In this document: piece by piece, positions 7,919 through 15,693 of the stretch
Layout of the letters: each line of letters begins with the position of its first letter
Position numbering within the stretch: the first letter of the stretch is position 1
Assembly: GCA_964370605.1 (NCBI GenBank)
Contig: CAYJJX010000021.1
Location: 1-29,164 of the forward strand
Origin: CAYJBH01 sp964370605
Lineage (GTDB): Bacteria > Bacillota > Clostridia > Oscillospirales > Ruminococcaceae
Direction: 5' to 3'
Length of the DNA stretch: 29,164 nucleotides
Made by a program: the position numbers and the translations under genes
The notes under the pieces: model-generated
What the model was told of the DNA's origin: nothing
Database searches by the model: none
What the model saw: the letters and a program-made list of their open reading frames with translations, nothing else

Positions 7919-9325
7919 GTGCCGGGGAGTAAACAGCTGACCATCGTATTTAATATCTTTTACATCGTTTTGCTTGCAAATATCGGGATATTTGTTATTC
8001 CACAGATAATAGGTCAAAATCCGCTATCCATTCTATTTGTACTGCTGATTCCGGTTATAGCATTTTTAGTGTATAGATATTGCAACGAATTTTTTGAGAA
8101 GCAATTTAATCTGGTTGTGTCGATTGCATGCATTATCGCATTAGGATTCATGGTGTTTGTTGCCGTGCAAAATGTTTTTGTGCCGAGCAAAGGAGACTAT
8201 GAGGCAATTTACACAGCCATAAAAGAGTTGAATGAAAATGGACGCTTTACCCTAAGTCTTGAATACTATTTAAACTATCCGCATCAGTTGTTCTCGACGG
8301 TGGTTTATTCCTTTGTTAATAGAATTTTTATGTTGTTAGGTTCCGGTGTAGCGGTTTCTCCGCTATGGACAAGTGTTTTCAACTGTTTTTTGACAGCCCT
8401 TGGTATTTGCATGATCACACATGCCGCAAAACTGTTGTTTTCTCATAAATTTGCGTATCTTACTTTATTTATGCTTTTATGTCATGTCAGTTATTATACC
8501 TGCAACATTTTCATCTATCCACATGTTTTGTCGGTTTTCTTTTTGGGAATGTTTTTATTTGCGTTTGCTCTGAGCAAAGGTGAGGGCAAATGTCGCCTTG
8601 TTTTTTCTGCATTTCTCGGCTTTACTGCCGCTGTTGCAAATTCGGTGGAAGGAATATTTGCCATTGGATTGGTTGCGGCGGTTATCTTTTTTCTACTCAA
8701 GTATAAACTTAAAGAAAGTGCGACGAGAATCGCGGTGGTACTCGCGAGTTTTGTTGCGACTTTGATTTTGGTCAACATCGCTTATACGTCACTGAATATT
8801 TTCAATTCGGCGCAACGAGACAACGCCTCACTGCCTTACTATCACTGGATGATGATGGGTTTCTCCGAAACCGGAACTTTCAGTGAAGAAGATTATCAGA
8901 TGTCGGTAGGCATAGAGACTACCGACGAAAGAAGCGAGGCGGCAAAACAAGAACTTATAAAAAGGATTCGGTCGAGGACTCCGAGTGAACTTTATATGTT
9001 TATTATGTCAAAACAAGTGATGGCTTGGAGCGGAGAAAACTATGGTGTAGCACTCTCGTCAAACACAAATAATATACTGGTCGCTTTCAGGTTAATGCTG
9101 ATAGTAGGATTGATGTTATCGGTAACGCTTGGATTCAAGCAGATTAATCATATCAAATTTTTTGAAATTTGGACGGTCGGTATAATATTATTTGTTTGCA
9201 TTTGGGAGGTAGCACCGGTTTATCTCTTTTCCTCAATTCCGATATTTGTGATACCGGCCGGTAACGGATATTTTGAGTTAGCAAAAAGAGCGGCTGCATT
9301 TTGGCAACATCGCAAAATACGATGA
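7919..9325 (+). CDS. Polytopic membrane protein, GT-C glycosyltransferase-like
   Basis: A 468-residue integral membrane protein with about ten hydrophobic segments. After the second to third segment a loop contains Asp93 in KGDYEA, the position where GT-C transferases (GT39/ArnT-like) carry their catalytic acidic residue. A later loop has a YYHWMMMGFSETG stretch followed by an acidic soluble segment and NYGVALSSN, which also resembles lipid-linked sugar transferases of Firmicutes. On that basis it may transfer a sugar from a polyprenyl phosphate donor to a surface polymer or protein; substrate and acceptor are unknown. It starts with GTG, only 4 bases after AAGGAGG; no better in-frame start exists. 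It is monocistronic and ends one base before the tail-to-tail ribokinase gene with no terminator between, so the two transcripts must overlap. Confidence 0.6.
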   Translation: MPGSKQLTIVFNIFYIVLLANIGIFVIPQIIGQNPLSILFVLLIPVIAFLVYRYCNEFFEKQFNLVVSIACIIALGFMVFVAVQNVFVPSKGDYEAIYTAIKELNENGRFTLSLEYYLNYPHQLFSTVVYSFVNRIFMLLGSGVAVSPLWTSVFNCFLTALGICMITHAAKLLFSHKFAYLTLFMLLCHVSYYTCNIFIYPHVLSVFFLGMFLFAFALSKGEGKCRLVFSAFLGFTAAVANSVEGIFAIGLVAAVIFFLLKYKLKESATRIAVVLASFVATLILVNIAYTSLNIFNSAQRDNASLPYYHWMMMGFSETGTFSEEDYQMSVGIETTDERSEAAKQELIKRIRSRTPSELYMFIMSKQVMAWSGENYGVALSSNTNNILVAFRLMLIVGLMLSVTLGFKQINHIKFFEIWTVGIILFVCIWEVAPVYLFSSIPIFVIPAGNGYFELAKRAAAFWQHRKIR

Positions 9326-9326
9326 A

Positions 9327-10208
9327 CTACTCGGTCAACTCGGTCACTGTTGGGATGGTAGGAGACGCACCTTTTCGGGTGACACATATGCCGCACGCCT
9401 TCATGCAACGGTTGAGAACATTTTCGATTTTCATGCCGTCGGCAAGACCTGCGACGAGATAACCGACAAAAGTATCTCCGGCGGCGGTGGTGTCAACAAC
9501 TTTGCCAACATTTGCCGCAGGACAAGCTATATTATGTTCGCTGTCTTTGTATATAACTCCATCCTTGCCAAGTGTTAGTGCAAAGCGGCTGTTTGGAAAT
9601 GCTTTTGCCGCCGACTCGACAATTTCGTTCGGGTCGGTTTTTTGTGTCAAGAGACCACCTTCGACCTCGTTGACTATAAAAATATCGACAAGTTCAAGAG
9701 GGTACTTTAGCACCGAGTCATCCATTGGTGCCGGATTGAAAACAATTGTCATACCGATCTTTTTGGCCGACTCCATAATGTAGCTCATTTGACCGATCTC
9801 GTTTTGAAGAACCAGAAAGTCGCCGCTTTCAAAATGTGAAAGGGTTTCGTCCACCTCTTCTTTTGTGATGGTGCCATTTGAGCCGGAATGTAGGATAATA
9901 AAATTATCGCCCGCATTTGTCACTTGGATAATCGCGTGGCCGCTGGGATGGTTTTTATCTGATGATACAAAGTCAACATTGATATTGTCTGCGCGAAGAC
10001 AGTCGATCAAGATCTTTCCGTCACTGCCTATTTTTCCGGCATGAAATACAGGTTTTCCTGCTCTTGCAATAGCAATTGATTGATTAAGTCCTTTTCCGCC
10101 GACAAACTTGTCGTAGGACAAAGAATGCATTGTTTCTCCAACCTGTGCAAATCGCTCTAGCGAATAGACATGGTCGATGTTGAGCGATCCAAAATTCAAA
10201 ATTTTCAT
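9327..10208 (-). CDS. rbsK: Ribokinase-like PfkB family sugar kinase
   Basis: Predicted to phosphorylate ribose (or a related sugar) to ribose 5-phosphate in the cytoplasm. The frame is open from 10271, but the ATG at 10208 is chosen: it gives MKILNFGSLNIDHVY, the normal family N-terminus, has GGAG 8 bases upstream, and the upstream extension would run into the promoter. The protein has 293 residues. PfkB signature 1 is GGKGLNQ (37-43). NPAP and NEVE occur mid-protein. Signature 2 is DTTAAGDTF with the catalytic base Asp245. The ending VTRKGASPTIPT is typical of ribokinases more than of fructokinases or adenosine kinases. It is divergent from two UroD-like genes, a nucleoside hydrolase and a 5'-nucleotidase, which supports ribose released from nucleosides as substrate. 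Confidence 0.85.
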   Translation of the reverse strand: MKILNFGSLNIDHVYSLERFAQVGETMHSLSYDKFVGGKGLNQSIAIARAGKPVFHAGKIGSDGKILIDCLRADNINVDFVSSDKNHPSGHAIIQVTNAGDNFIILHSGSNGTITKEEVDETLSHFESGDFLVLQNEIGQMSYIMESAKKIGMTIVFNPAPMDDSVLKYPLELVDIFIVNEVEGGLLTQKTDPNEIVESAAKAFPNSRFALTLGKDGVIYKDSEHNIACPAANVGKVVDTTAAGDTFVGYLVAGLADGMKIENVLNRCMKACGICVTRKGASPTIPTVTELTE

Positions 10209-10241
10209 GACTTTTTCTCCGTGTTGCACTTTATATTTAAA

Positions 10242-10271
10242 AGTATATCGGAAAAGGGCAAGAATTGTCAA
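10242..10271 (-). promoter_or_regulatory. Promoter of the ribokinase gene
   Basis: On the - strand a consensus TTGACA (10271-10266) is followed after 18 bases by TATACT (10247-10242), about 34 bases before the chosen ribokinase ATG. Confidence 0.7.
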
Positions 10272-10291
10272 GAATCTGATGGCTAAGAAGC

Positions 10292-10315
10292 AATCGAAAA
10301 TGCAAAATTTCGATT
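10292..10315. repeat. Inverted repeat in the divergent promoter region, possible operator
   Basis: AATCGAAA (10292-10299) and TTTCGATT (10308-10315) form a perfect 8-bp palindrome with an 8-base spacer. It sits between the ribokinase promoter and the promoter of the UroD-like gene, where a common regulator of the salvage cluster would bind. No regulator gene is present in the window. Confidence 0.45.
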
Positions 10316-10352
10316 ATTATAGAAAAAATAGTACGAATATTTGGTGTAGGTA

Positions 10353-10381
10353 TATACATTTGATTAATTATCCGATATAAT
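10353..10381 (+). promoter_or_regulatory. Promoter of the UroD-like gene pair
   Basis: TATACA (10353-10358) and a consensus TATAAT (10376-10381) are 17 bases apart, 46 bases upstream of the ATG at 10427. Confidence 0.6.
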
Positions 10382-10426
10382 GCATATAAATGTTTTCACG
10401 ACACCCAGAAAGGAACGGTCTACACT

Positions 10427-11668
10427 ATGATTCCCGAAAAAGAAAGACAGCATCTACGCGAACTTGCAAAGAAGCAGGCAGAGCTTGCCAAACGAGATAT
10501 TAATTCCGAACGAGAGCGGTTGTGGTATGCCCATAATTCACTAGCGGGTGAGCGTCCGATGGTGTTGATGGAGGATATTTCGTTTTGGGATAAAATTTGC
10601 CCTTCGCTTGTGTGTGAGTCGCCGCTTGCACGAAAGGCGGAAAATCAGCTTTTGAAAAATATTGTCATTGTAGATTTGCTGGATGATGACAAGGTTATTC
10701 CCGATTATTACCCTCTTGAATTTGAAGTTGAATCCCAACGCTACGGTGTCGGGAGAAAAAAGATATATGCTTCGGACGGCATCGGTTTTCATATCGAGCC
10801 GGTGATCGAAATTATCGAGGATGATTTCCAAAAGCTTTCGTTCAGCGAATTTTTATACCATCCACAAAAGATTGAGCAAGAGAAAAAAGAGCTGGAGGAA
10901 ATTTTTGGCGATATTCTTCCAATAGTGCCGATAAATATTACAAACAACTGGTGCATGACGCTTACTCAGCAGGCGGTTGAACTTATGGGTACAGAGAATA
11001 TGTTTTGCGCAATGATTGATGAACCGGATGAATTCCATCGATTGATGAAATTTATCGCGGATGATTCCATTCGGCTTCTGCGCTATCAAGAAGAGGTCGG
11101 TTGTCTACAACTGAATAATAGAAATAATTATCTTGGAAGCGGTAGCTACTGCTTTAACAACGAGCTTCCGCAAAAAGATTTTGCCGGAAAGGTTCGTAGT
11201 ATTGACACCTGGGGGCATCTCAATTCGCAGGAGTCGGTCGGACTTTCGCTTGCCATGTATCGAGAATTCGTGATTCCGGAAACAAAAAGGGTTGCGGAAG
11301 AATTCGGGTTGGTTTATTATGGCTGTTGTGAGCCGGTCAGCGATTTTTGGGAAGGCGGTGTGGATCAGATAGCAAACCTTCGTAAAGTGTCGGTATCGGC
11401 TTGGTGTGATGAAGCTTACATTGCCCCGAGATTAGCAGACCGTAATATTATTTATTCAAGAAAACCGTCTCCGAATTTCATTGGCATCGAAAAGAACTTT
11501 GACGAAGTCGAGTTCCGTAAATACATCAAGAAGTCGGTGGATATTCTTCGGGCAAATAACTGCAAAGCAGAGTTCATTTTCCGTGATATATATGACCTGC
11601 ATGGGAATATAGAGAAGGTTAAACGTGCGGTAGAGATTACTCGAGAGGAGAGCGAAAAAGCCTATTAA
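10427..11668 (+). CDS. Uroporphyrinogen decarboxylase-like protein 1 (URO-D/corrinoid methyltransferase superfamily)
   Basis: A 413-residue soluble protein of the URO-D superfamily, a TIM-barrel fold that includes heme-pathway decarboxylases and MtaA/MtbA-type methyltransferases. It is longer than true HemE (about 350 residues) and lacks a convincing HemE N-terminal substrate signature, so it is unlikely to make coproporphyrinogen. A YYGCCEP stretch (Cys300, Cys301) lies where methyltransferase members carry a zinc-binding His/Cys motif, and the later FRDIYDLHGN region completes the barrel. The start is supported by AAAGGAACGG with ATG 12 bases after AAAGGA. It is followed by a second, divergent family member, and the pair lies between ribokinase and nucleoside hydrolase genes. 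Substrate unknown; a corrinoid- or metal-dependent methyl or decarboxylation reaction is a guess from the family only. Confidence 0.75.
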   Translation: MIPEKERQHLRELAKKQAELAKRDINSERERLWYAHNSLAGERPMVLMEDISFWDKICPSLVCESPLARKAENQLLKNIVIVDLLDDDKVIPDYYPLEFEVESQRYGVGRKKIYASDGIGFHIEPVIEIIEDDFQKLSFSEFLYHPQKIEQEKKELEEIFGDILPIVPINITNNWCMTLTQQAVELMGTENMFCAMIDEPDEFHRLMKFIADDSIRLLRYQEEVGCLQLNNRNNYLGSGSYCFNNELPQKDFAGKVRSIDTWGHLNSQESVGLSLAMYREFVIPETKRVAEEFGLVYYGCCEPVSDFWEGGVDQIANLRKVSVSAWCDEAYIAPRLADRNIIYSRKPSPNFIGIEKNFDEVEFRKYIKKSVDILRANNCKAEFIFRDIYDLHGNIEKVKRAVEITREESEKAY

Positions 11669-11735
11669 TTTGCGTATAAATAATTCCGTGTAACGTATAA
11701 GAATTGAAAACACCGAGAAGGGAATGACCGAACAC

Positions 11736-12809
11736 ATGAAATATATTGACAACTGGTCTACGATACAAAAGAGATATCGTGAATTTTGGGCAAGAGAAAA
11801 CAGCGATCGTCCCATAATCAATATCACTGCTCAAAAGAGTGGGAATTTAGCCGATATTGCACCACCCGCTTCAAAAGAACAAGCATGGTTGGACAGCGAG
11901 TATATAATAAAGAGTGCGCGCAGTAAGATGGAAAATACCGTCTTTGGCGCCGAGGCATTTCCGCAGTACTGCCCAAACCTAGGTCCCGATGTTTTTGGCG
12001 CTTCGTTTGGCGCCGATATTGTCTTTGAAGAAACAACAAGTTATAGTGTGCCATTTGTAGACGATTGGGACAATTATCCTAAACTCAATTTTTCTACCGA
12101 AAATGAGTGGTGGAAAAAGATGTTGCAGATAACAAAAGACGTTGTAGCAGATGCAAAAGGCGACTATTTTGTCGGCATAACAGACCTTCATCCCGGCGCA
12201 GATGGTGTGGTATCGCTGCGAGGCCCTGAAAATGTCTGTATTGATTTATACGACGAGCCGGAACGGGTGAAACAGGCGGTATTTGAACTTCTTCCGGCAT
12301 TTCAATATCAGTTTGATGAGTTGTATAACATAACAAAAACCAACCTTGAGGGTAGCAGCAACTGGATGGGGATTTGGCATCCGGAAAAATGGTATGTGAC
12401 AAGCGCAGATATTATTTGTATGCTTTCTACCGATATGTTTGATGAGTTTATTTTGCCGGAACTACTACAGGAACTGGACTGGCTAAAGGGCAACAGTATT
12501 TTTCATCTGGACGGACCGGGTGCGCTAAAGCATCTTGATCGTATCCTTGAAATACCAAATCTAGCCGGAGTGCAGTGGGTATATGGTGCGGGTCAGCCTA
12601 CTGCGGCACACTGGATACCTACGCTTAAAAAAATTCAAGATGCAGGCAAGTGTATTCAGGTGAACACGGTGACGGACGATATCGACGTATTGATCGAAGA
12701 ACTAAGGCCGGAAGGTGTGATGTATTGTTTTGAGGAACAACAGAGTGTCGATGACATGAACGCTATTATAAAAAAGTTTGAAAACGGATACAAGAAAAAA
12801 ATATATTAG
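11736..12809 (+). CDS. Uroporphyrinogen decarboxylase-like protein 2
   Basis: A second URO-D superfamily protein, 357 residues from the ATG at 11736. An in-frame ATG at 11724 is rejected because it directly abuts the Shine-Dalgarno AAGGGA, whereas 11736 gives the 12-base spacing seen at other starts in this window. The barrel core is recognisable: LRGPENVCIDLYDEPE mid-protein, then IFHLDGPGALKHLD. At this point the Cys pair of the upstream paralogue is replaced by His257-Leu-Asp-Gly, so the two proteins probably do not share the same metal site. It lies 67 bases after UroD-like 1 and is followed directly by a strong terminator, so the pair forms a two-gene unit. Reaction unknown; an association with nucleoside or sugar salvage is inferred from position only. 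Confidence 0.72.
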   Translation: MKYIDNWSTIQKRYREFWARENSDRPIINITAQKSGNLADIAPPASKEQAWLDSEYIIKSARSKMENTVFGAEAFPQYCPNLGPDVFGASFGADIVFEETTSYSVPFVDDWDNYPKLNFSTENEWWKKMLQITKDVVADAKGDYFVGITDLHPGADGVVSLRGPENVCIDLYDEPERVKQAVFELLPAFQYQFDELYNITKTNLEGSSNWMGIWHPEKWYVTSADIICMLSTDMFDEFILPELLQELDWLKGNSIFHLDGPGALKHLDRILEIPNLAGVQWVYGAGQPTAAHWIPTLKKIQDAGKCIQVNTVTDDIDVLIEELRPEGVMYCFEEQQSVDDMNAIIKKFENGYKKKIY

Positions 12810-12834
12810 GAGTTAATGGTTTTTTGACAGCCTT

Positions 12835-12866
12835 AGAAATGTGCCACTCGGCACATTTCTTTTTTT
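12835..12866 (+). terminator. Terminator after the UroD-like pair
   Basis: An 11-bp perfect stem (12835-12845 with 12850-12860, AGAAATGTGCC and its complement) with loop ACTC is followed by a run of T. It starts 26 bases after the UroD-like 2 stop, so the nucleoside hydrolase gene needs its own promoter. Confidence 0.92.
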
Positions 12867-12875
12867 GTGTTGCGG

Positions 12876-12884
12876 TGATATTAT
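12876..12884 (+). promoter_or_regulatory. Possible extended -10 for the nucleoside hydrolase gene
   Basis: TGA followed by TATTAT (12879-12884) makes an extended -10 element 41 bases upstream of the ATG at 12926. No good -35 is seen because the preceding bases belong to the terminator. Confidence 0.35.
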
Positions 12885-12925
12885 AGTTTTACCCACAAAG
12901 CACAACAAAAAGTCGAGGAGTAGCA

Positions 12926-13876
12926 ATGAGAAAGTTTATTATCGATACAGACACTGCGAGCGACGATGCGGTCGCTGTTATGATTGGTCTTTTGAGCGAA
13001 GATGTTCAGGTGGTTGGAATCACCACACTATGTGGAAACATATCGCTTGATATGGCAACCCAAAACGTGCTGATGACACGCGAGATATGCGGTGATAGCA
13101 CAGAGGTGTATCCCGGTGTTTCAAAGCCGATTTTCCGTGAAAAGGTAGAGACGGTCAGCGTGCATGGAAAAGATGGAATGGGAGACAAAGATTTGATACA
13201 TCCCACGACGTCGGCTAACTCAAAACATGCGGTCGATTTTATCTTGGAGACGGTGAGGGCATATCCGGATGAGGTGGAGATCGTAGCACTCGGTCCGGCC
13301 AGCAACATAGCACTGGCTATTCTTCGCGATCCGCAAACCATGAGGCGGGTGAAAAAAATCTGGTCGATGGGGACAAGCGGTTTTGGAGCGGGGAACGCAA
13401 CGCCGGTAGCGGAGTTTAATGTATACATCGATGCCGAAAGTTATAAAATTATGTTAGACAGCGGCATTCCGATTACCATTATCGGTTTTGATCTTTGTCT
13501 CGGTGAGTCGGCACTCGGCAAGGAAGAGTTGTCAATGCTGTCGAGTGCAAACAATGTCGGGAAATTTGTTGTAGATTGCACCTCGGAACTGCTAAAATAC
13601 AATCTCTCAAAACCGAACGGTAAACATGTCGTGGACCTTCCGGATGCAGTAGCTATGGGAGTGGCGCTATGGGATGAAATAGTGCTTGAAACGGCAAAGT
13701 GTAACTGCTATTGTTGCACAACCGAGGCGGCCACATACGGTCAGGTTATCTTTGCGGATTCGAACATAACCTATGAGGCGGTAGGTATGGACTACGACAA
13801 GATCAACGCCGAGGTGGTGCGAAAGATTGATGCAAAGCTGTTCAAGGAAAAGCTGGTTTCACTGTTAATTAAATAA
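12926..13876 (+). CDS. Inosine-uridine preferring nucleoside hydrolase family protein
   Basis: Predicted to cleave nucleosides to free base and ribose in the cytoplasm. The 316-residue length fits the family. The N-terminal calcium-binding cluster DTDTASDD (residues 7-14) is complete. GPASNIALAI follows in the middle, and the late acidic ligand region VDLPDAVAMG (Asp240) is present. Substrate preference (purine or pyrimidine) cannot be told from sequence. The ATG lies 5 bases after GAGGAG. The 5'-nucleotidase gene starts 20 bases after its stop, so the two are co-transcribed, and a ribokinase that could use the released ribose lies upstream on the other strand. Confidence 0.9.
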   Translation: MRKFIIDTDTASDDAVAVMIGLLSEDVQVVGITTLCGNISLDMATQNVLMTREICGDSTEVYPGVSKPIFREKVETVSVHGKDGMGDKDLIHPTTSANSKHAVDFILETVRAYPDEVEIVALGPASNIALAILRDPQTMRRVKKIWSMGTSGFGAGNATPVAEFNVYIDAESYKIMLDSGIPITIIGFDLCLGESALGKEELSMLSSANNVGKFVVDCTSELLKYNLSKPNGKHVVDLPDAVAMGVALWDEIVLETAKCNCYCCTTEAATYGQVIFADSNITYEAVGMDYDKINAEVVRKIDAKLFKEKLVSLLIK

Positions 13877-13896
13877 TAGTATGTCGGAGGTAGTTT

Positions 13897-15357
13897 ATGA
13901 GTAAACTGAAAAAGTTAACATTGTTACATTCCAACGATTTACATGGGGACTTTATAGCGGAAACGGTCGATGAAAAATTGATTGGCGGCGTCTCTATGTT
14001 GTCGGGATACATAAACAAGGTTAGAAATGAGGAAGAAAATGTAATCTACGCCATTGCCGGAGACATGTTTCGAGGTTCGGTGATTGACTCCGAGTTTAAA
14101 GGCATCTCTACTATCGAGATAATGAACCTCATAGCGCCGGACGTAGTTGCGGTTGGAAACCATGAGGTTGACTACGGTGTTCCGCATCTGCTGTTTTTGG
14201 AAAAGTGTTCTAAATTTCCGATTATAAATGCAAACCTATTCATAAGAACGAACATGACAAGGCTGTTTCGAGATCATTATATCGTCGAAATCGGTGGAAT
14301 GAAGATACTGTTCATCGCCATCATTACCGAAGAGGTGTTGGCGCAGACTAAAAGTGACCTTGTTATATCCACTTTTCTGGACGTCGGTGAGGCGGCGGAC
14401 GAGGTCGGCAAAATCTGTGATACCTACAATACACTGGACATAGATTTTACCGTGCTGTTGACTCATATTGGGTTCGAGGATGACAAGGAGCTTGCCGCAA
14501 AACTTCGGCCGGAATGGGGTGTCGATGTGATAATCGGAGGGCACTCTCATACACTGCTGGAACAACCCGAGAAGGTGAATGACATCTTGATTGTTCAGGC
14601 AGGTGTTGGTACAGACCAGATCGGCAGATTTGATATTGTTGTCGACACCGACACAAATTCTATCAACAGATACACATGGCGCACGATACCGATCACGGAA
14701 GATAATTGTCCCAGAGATTATCCGCTCGAGGATATCATAGCCAATTATCAAAGTGTCGTCGATAAGAAGTACGGAAGAATACTGACGCGACTTTCCTCTC
14801 CGGTAACCCACCCAAGCCGTACCGAAGAGACCAGCATGGGAAATCTTATCTGTGATGTGTATCGCGAAATGTTCGGCGCCGACATTGTGATGATAGGTTC
14901 CGGCAGTTTGCGAGTGGAGACACTCGGGCCGATTGTTAGAATGTGCGATCTTGCAGAAGCGTTTCCTTACAACGATGTGATAAAACAAATTCGGGTCACG
15001 GGCGAACAGCTCAAATTGGTGCTTTTGCATATTTTTCGCGATGAAGCCTTTTTGGGACACACCGAATTTTATCAATTTTCTTATGGCTTGAAGGTAATCT
15101 TTGACAAAGAGGCAAAGCAATTTATTGAACTTTCGCTTGATGATGTTCCGATCAATGACAGCGAGGTTTACAGCGTTGCGTTGCAAGGATATCATCTTGC
15201 AAACATGACAGAGTTTTTGTCACTTGATCCGGAAGATGTGGAACAGCACGGAAAACCCAAAATGCTTGCCGCTTCTTGCATGAATGTGCTGGAGGAAGGA
15301 CTGAGCTCAGGAATCTGCAAAGGTTCAAGGGTAGAGGGGCGACTGGTTATAATATAA
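13897..15357 (+). CDS. 5'-nucleotidase/2',3'-cyclic phosphodiesterase family protein, apparently cytoplasmic
   Basis: A two-domain metallophosphatase of the UshA/YfkN family that should remove the phosphate from nucleotides. The N-terminal calcineurin-like domain shows the metal-binding motifs in order: HSNDLHGDF (Asp14, His16), GDMFRGS near residue 54, GNHEVDYG, LLTHIGFEDD and GGHSHT. The C-terminal 5'-nucleotidase domain (about residues 300-486) carries the GNLICD and FPYNDVIK regions. At 486 residues it has a normal length for the two domains, but there is no signal peptide: the protein starts MSKLKKLTLLHSNDLHG, directly at the first motif. Most family members are exported, so this one probably works on intracellular nucleotides. 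GGAGG lies 6 bases before the ATG. It is the last gene of the salvage operon, before a strong terminator. Confidence 0.9.
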   Translation: MSKLKKLTLLHSNDLHGDFIAETVDEKLIGGVSMLSGYINKVRNEEENVIYAIAGDMFRGSVIDSEFKGISTIEIMNLIAPDVVAVGNHEVDYGVPHLLFLEKCSKFPIINANLFIRTNMTRLFRDHYIVEIGGMKILFIAIITEEVLAQTKSDLVISTFLDVGEAADEVGKICDTYNTLDIDFTVLLTHIGFEDDKELAAKLRPEWGVDVIIGGHSHTLLEQPEKVNDILIVQAGVGTDQIGRFDIVVDTDTNSINRYTWRTIPITEDNCPRDYPLEDIIANYQSVVDKKYGRILTRLSSPVTHPSRTEETSMGNLICDVYREMFGADIVMIGSGSLRVETLGPIVRMCDLAEAFPYNDVIKQIRVTGEQLKLVLLHIFRDEAFLGHTEFYQFSYGLKVIFDKEAKQFIELSLDDVPINDSEVYSVALQGYHLANMTEFLSLDPEDVEQHGKPKMLAASCMNVLEEGLSSGICKGSRVEGRLVII

Positions 15358-15371
15358 AGCAAATGTATTTC

Positions 15372-15416
15372 AATAGCGGCAAAACACACCGATTCAGTGT
15401 TTTGCCGCTATTTTTG
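15372..15416 (+). terminator. Terminator after the 5'-nucleotidase gene
   Basis: A perfect 16-bp stem (15372-15387 with 15397-15412) with core GCGGCAAAAC and a 9-base loop is followed by a T-run. It ends the salvage operon before the secretion operon. Confidence 0.93.
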
Positions 15417-15543
15417 CTATTCGCTTTATGGTTGCGAGCTAGCAGTCATCAAAACGATTAAATAATTGAAAAGATATCTTTGCACCTTTAAAGATATAAA
15501 TGCAATATCTAACTTTTAGTTACTATGTTACAAAATACGACAG

Positions 15544-15552
15544 TGATATAAT
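15544..15552 (+). promoter_or_regulatory. Extended -10 promoter of the type VII secretion operon
   Basis: TGA followed by consensus TATAAT (15547-15552) is the best promoter element in the gap. The -35 region at about 17 bases upstream is poor, which would fit an activator-dependent or purely extended -10 promoter. Confidence 0.55.
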
Positions 15553-15693
15553 GTAGCTAATCGGAATACTTATAGTTATACGTTTGAAAAATCAACTTCA
15601 AACATGTGGTTTCGTGGGATTTGGTCACTCGGGCAAAACGACTCGGAACTACGGCTGAACCGCACAAAATGTGCAGAAAGGAACGGTTTAGAT

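Larger units (their letters stand above)
15358..15693 (+). other. Intergenic region and leader of the type VII secretion operon
   Basis: The region holds the nucleotidase terminator (15372-15416), an AT-rich stretch, the extended -10 (15544-15552) and a leader of about 135 bases. The leader can form GTTTGAA/TTCAAAC (15582-15588 with 15597-15603) and GCACA/TGTGC (15662-15666 with 15670-15674), the latter ending 2 bases before the AAAGGA of the first gene. The reading frame is open through the leader from 15604, but the true start is at 15694. Confidence 0.6.

Noticed and set aside
7687..7944. 85-codon open frame on the - strand in the divergent gap
   Set aside because: No Shine-Dalgarno before its ATG, and it overlaps the promoter and start of the membrane protein gene.
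14236..15195. 319-codon open frame opposite the 5'-nucleotidase gene
   Set aside because: Same reason: the nucleotidase motifs are intact on the other strand and the antisense protein shows no recognisable domain.
15604..15693. N-terminal 30-codon extension of the coiled-coil protein
   Set aside because: The ATG at 15604 has no ribosome-binding site, whereas AAAGGAACGG precedes the ATG at 15694. The extension lies in a structured leader.
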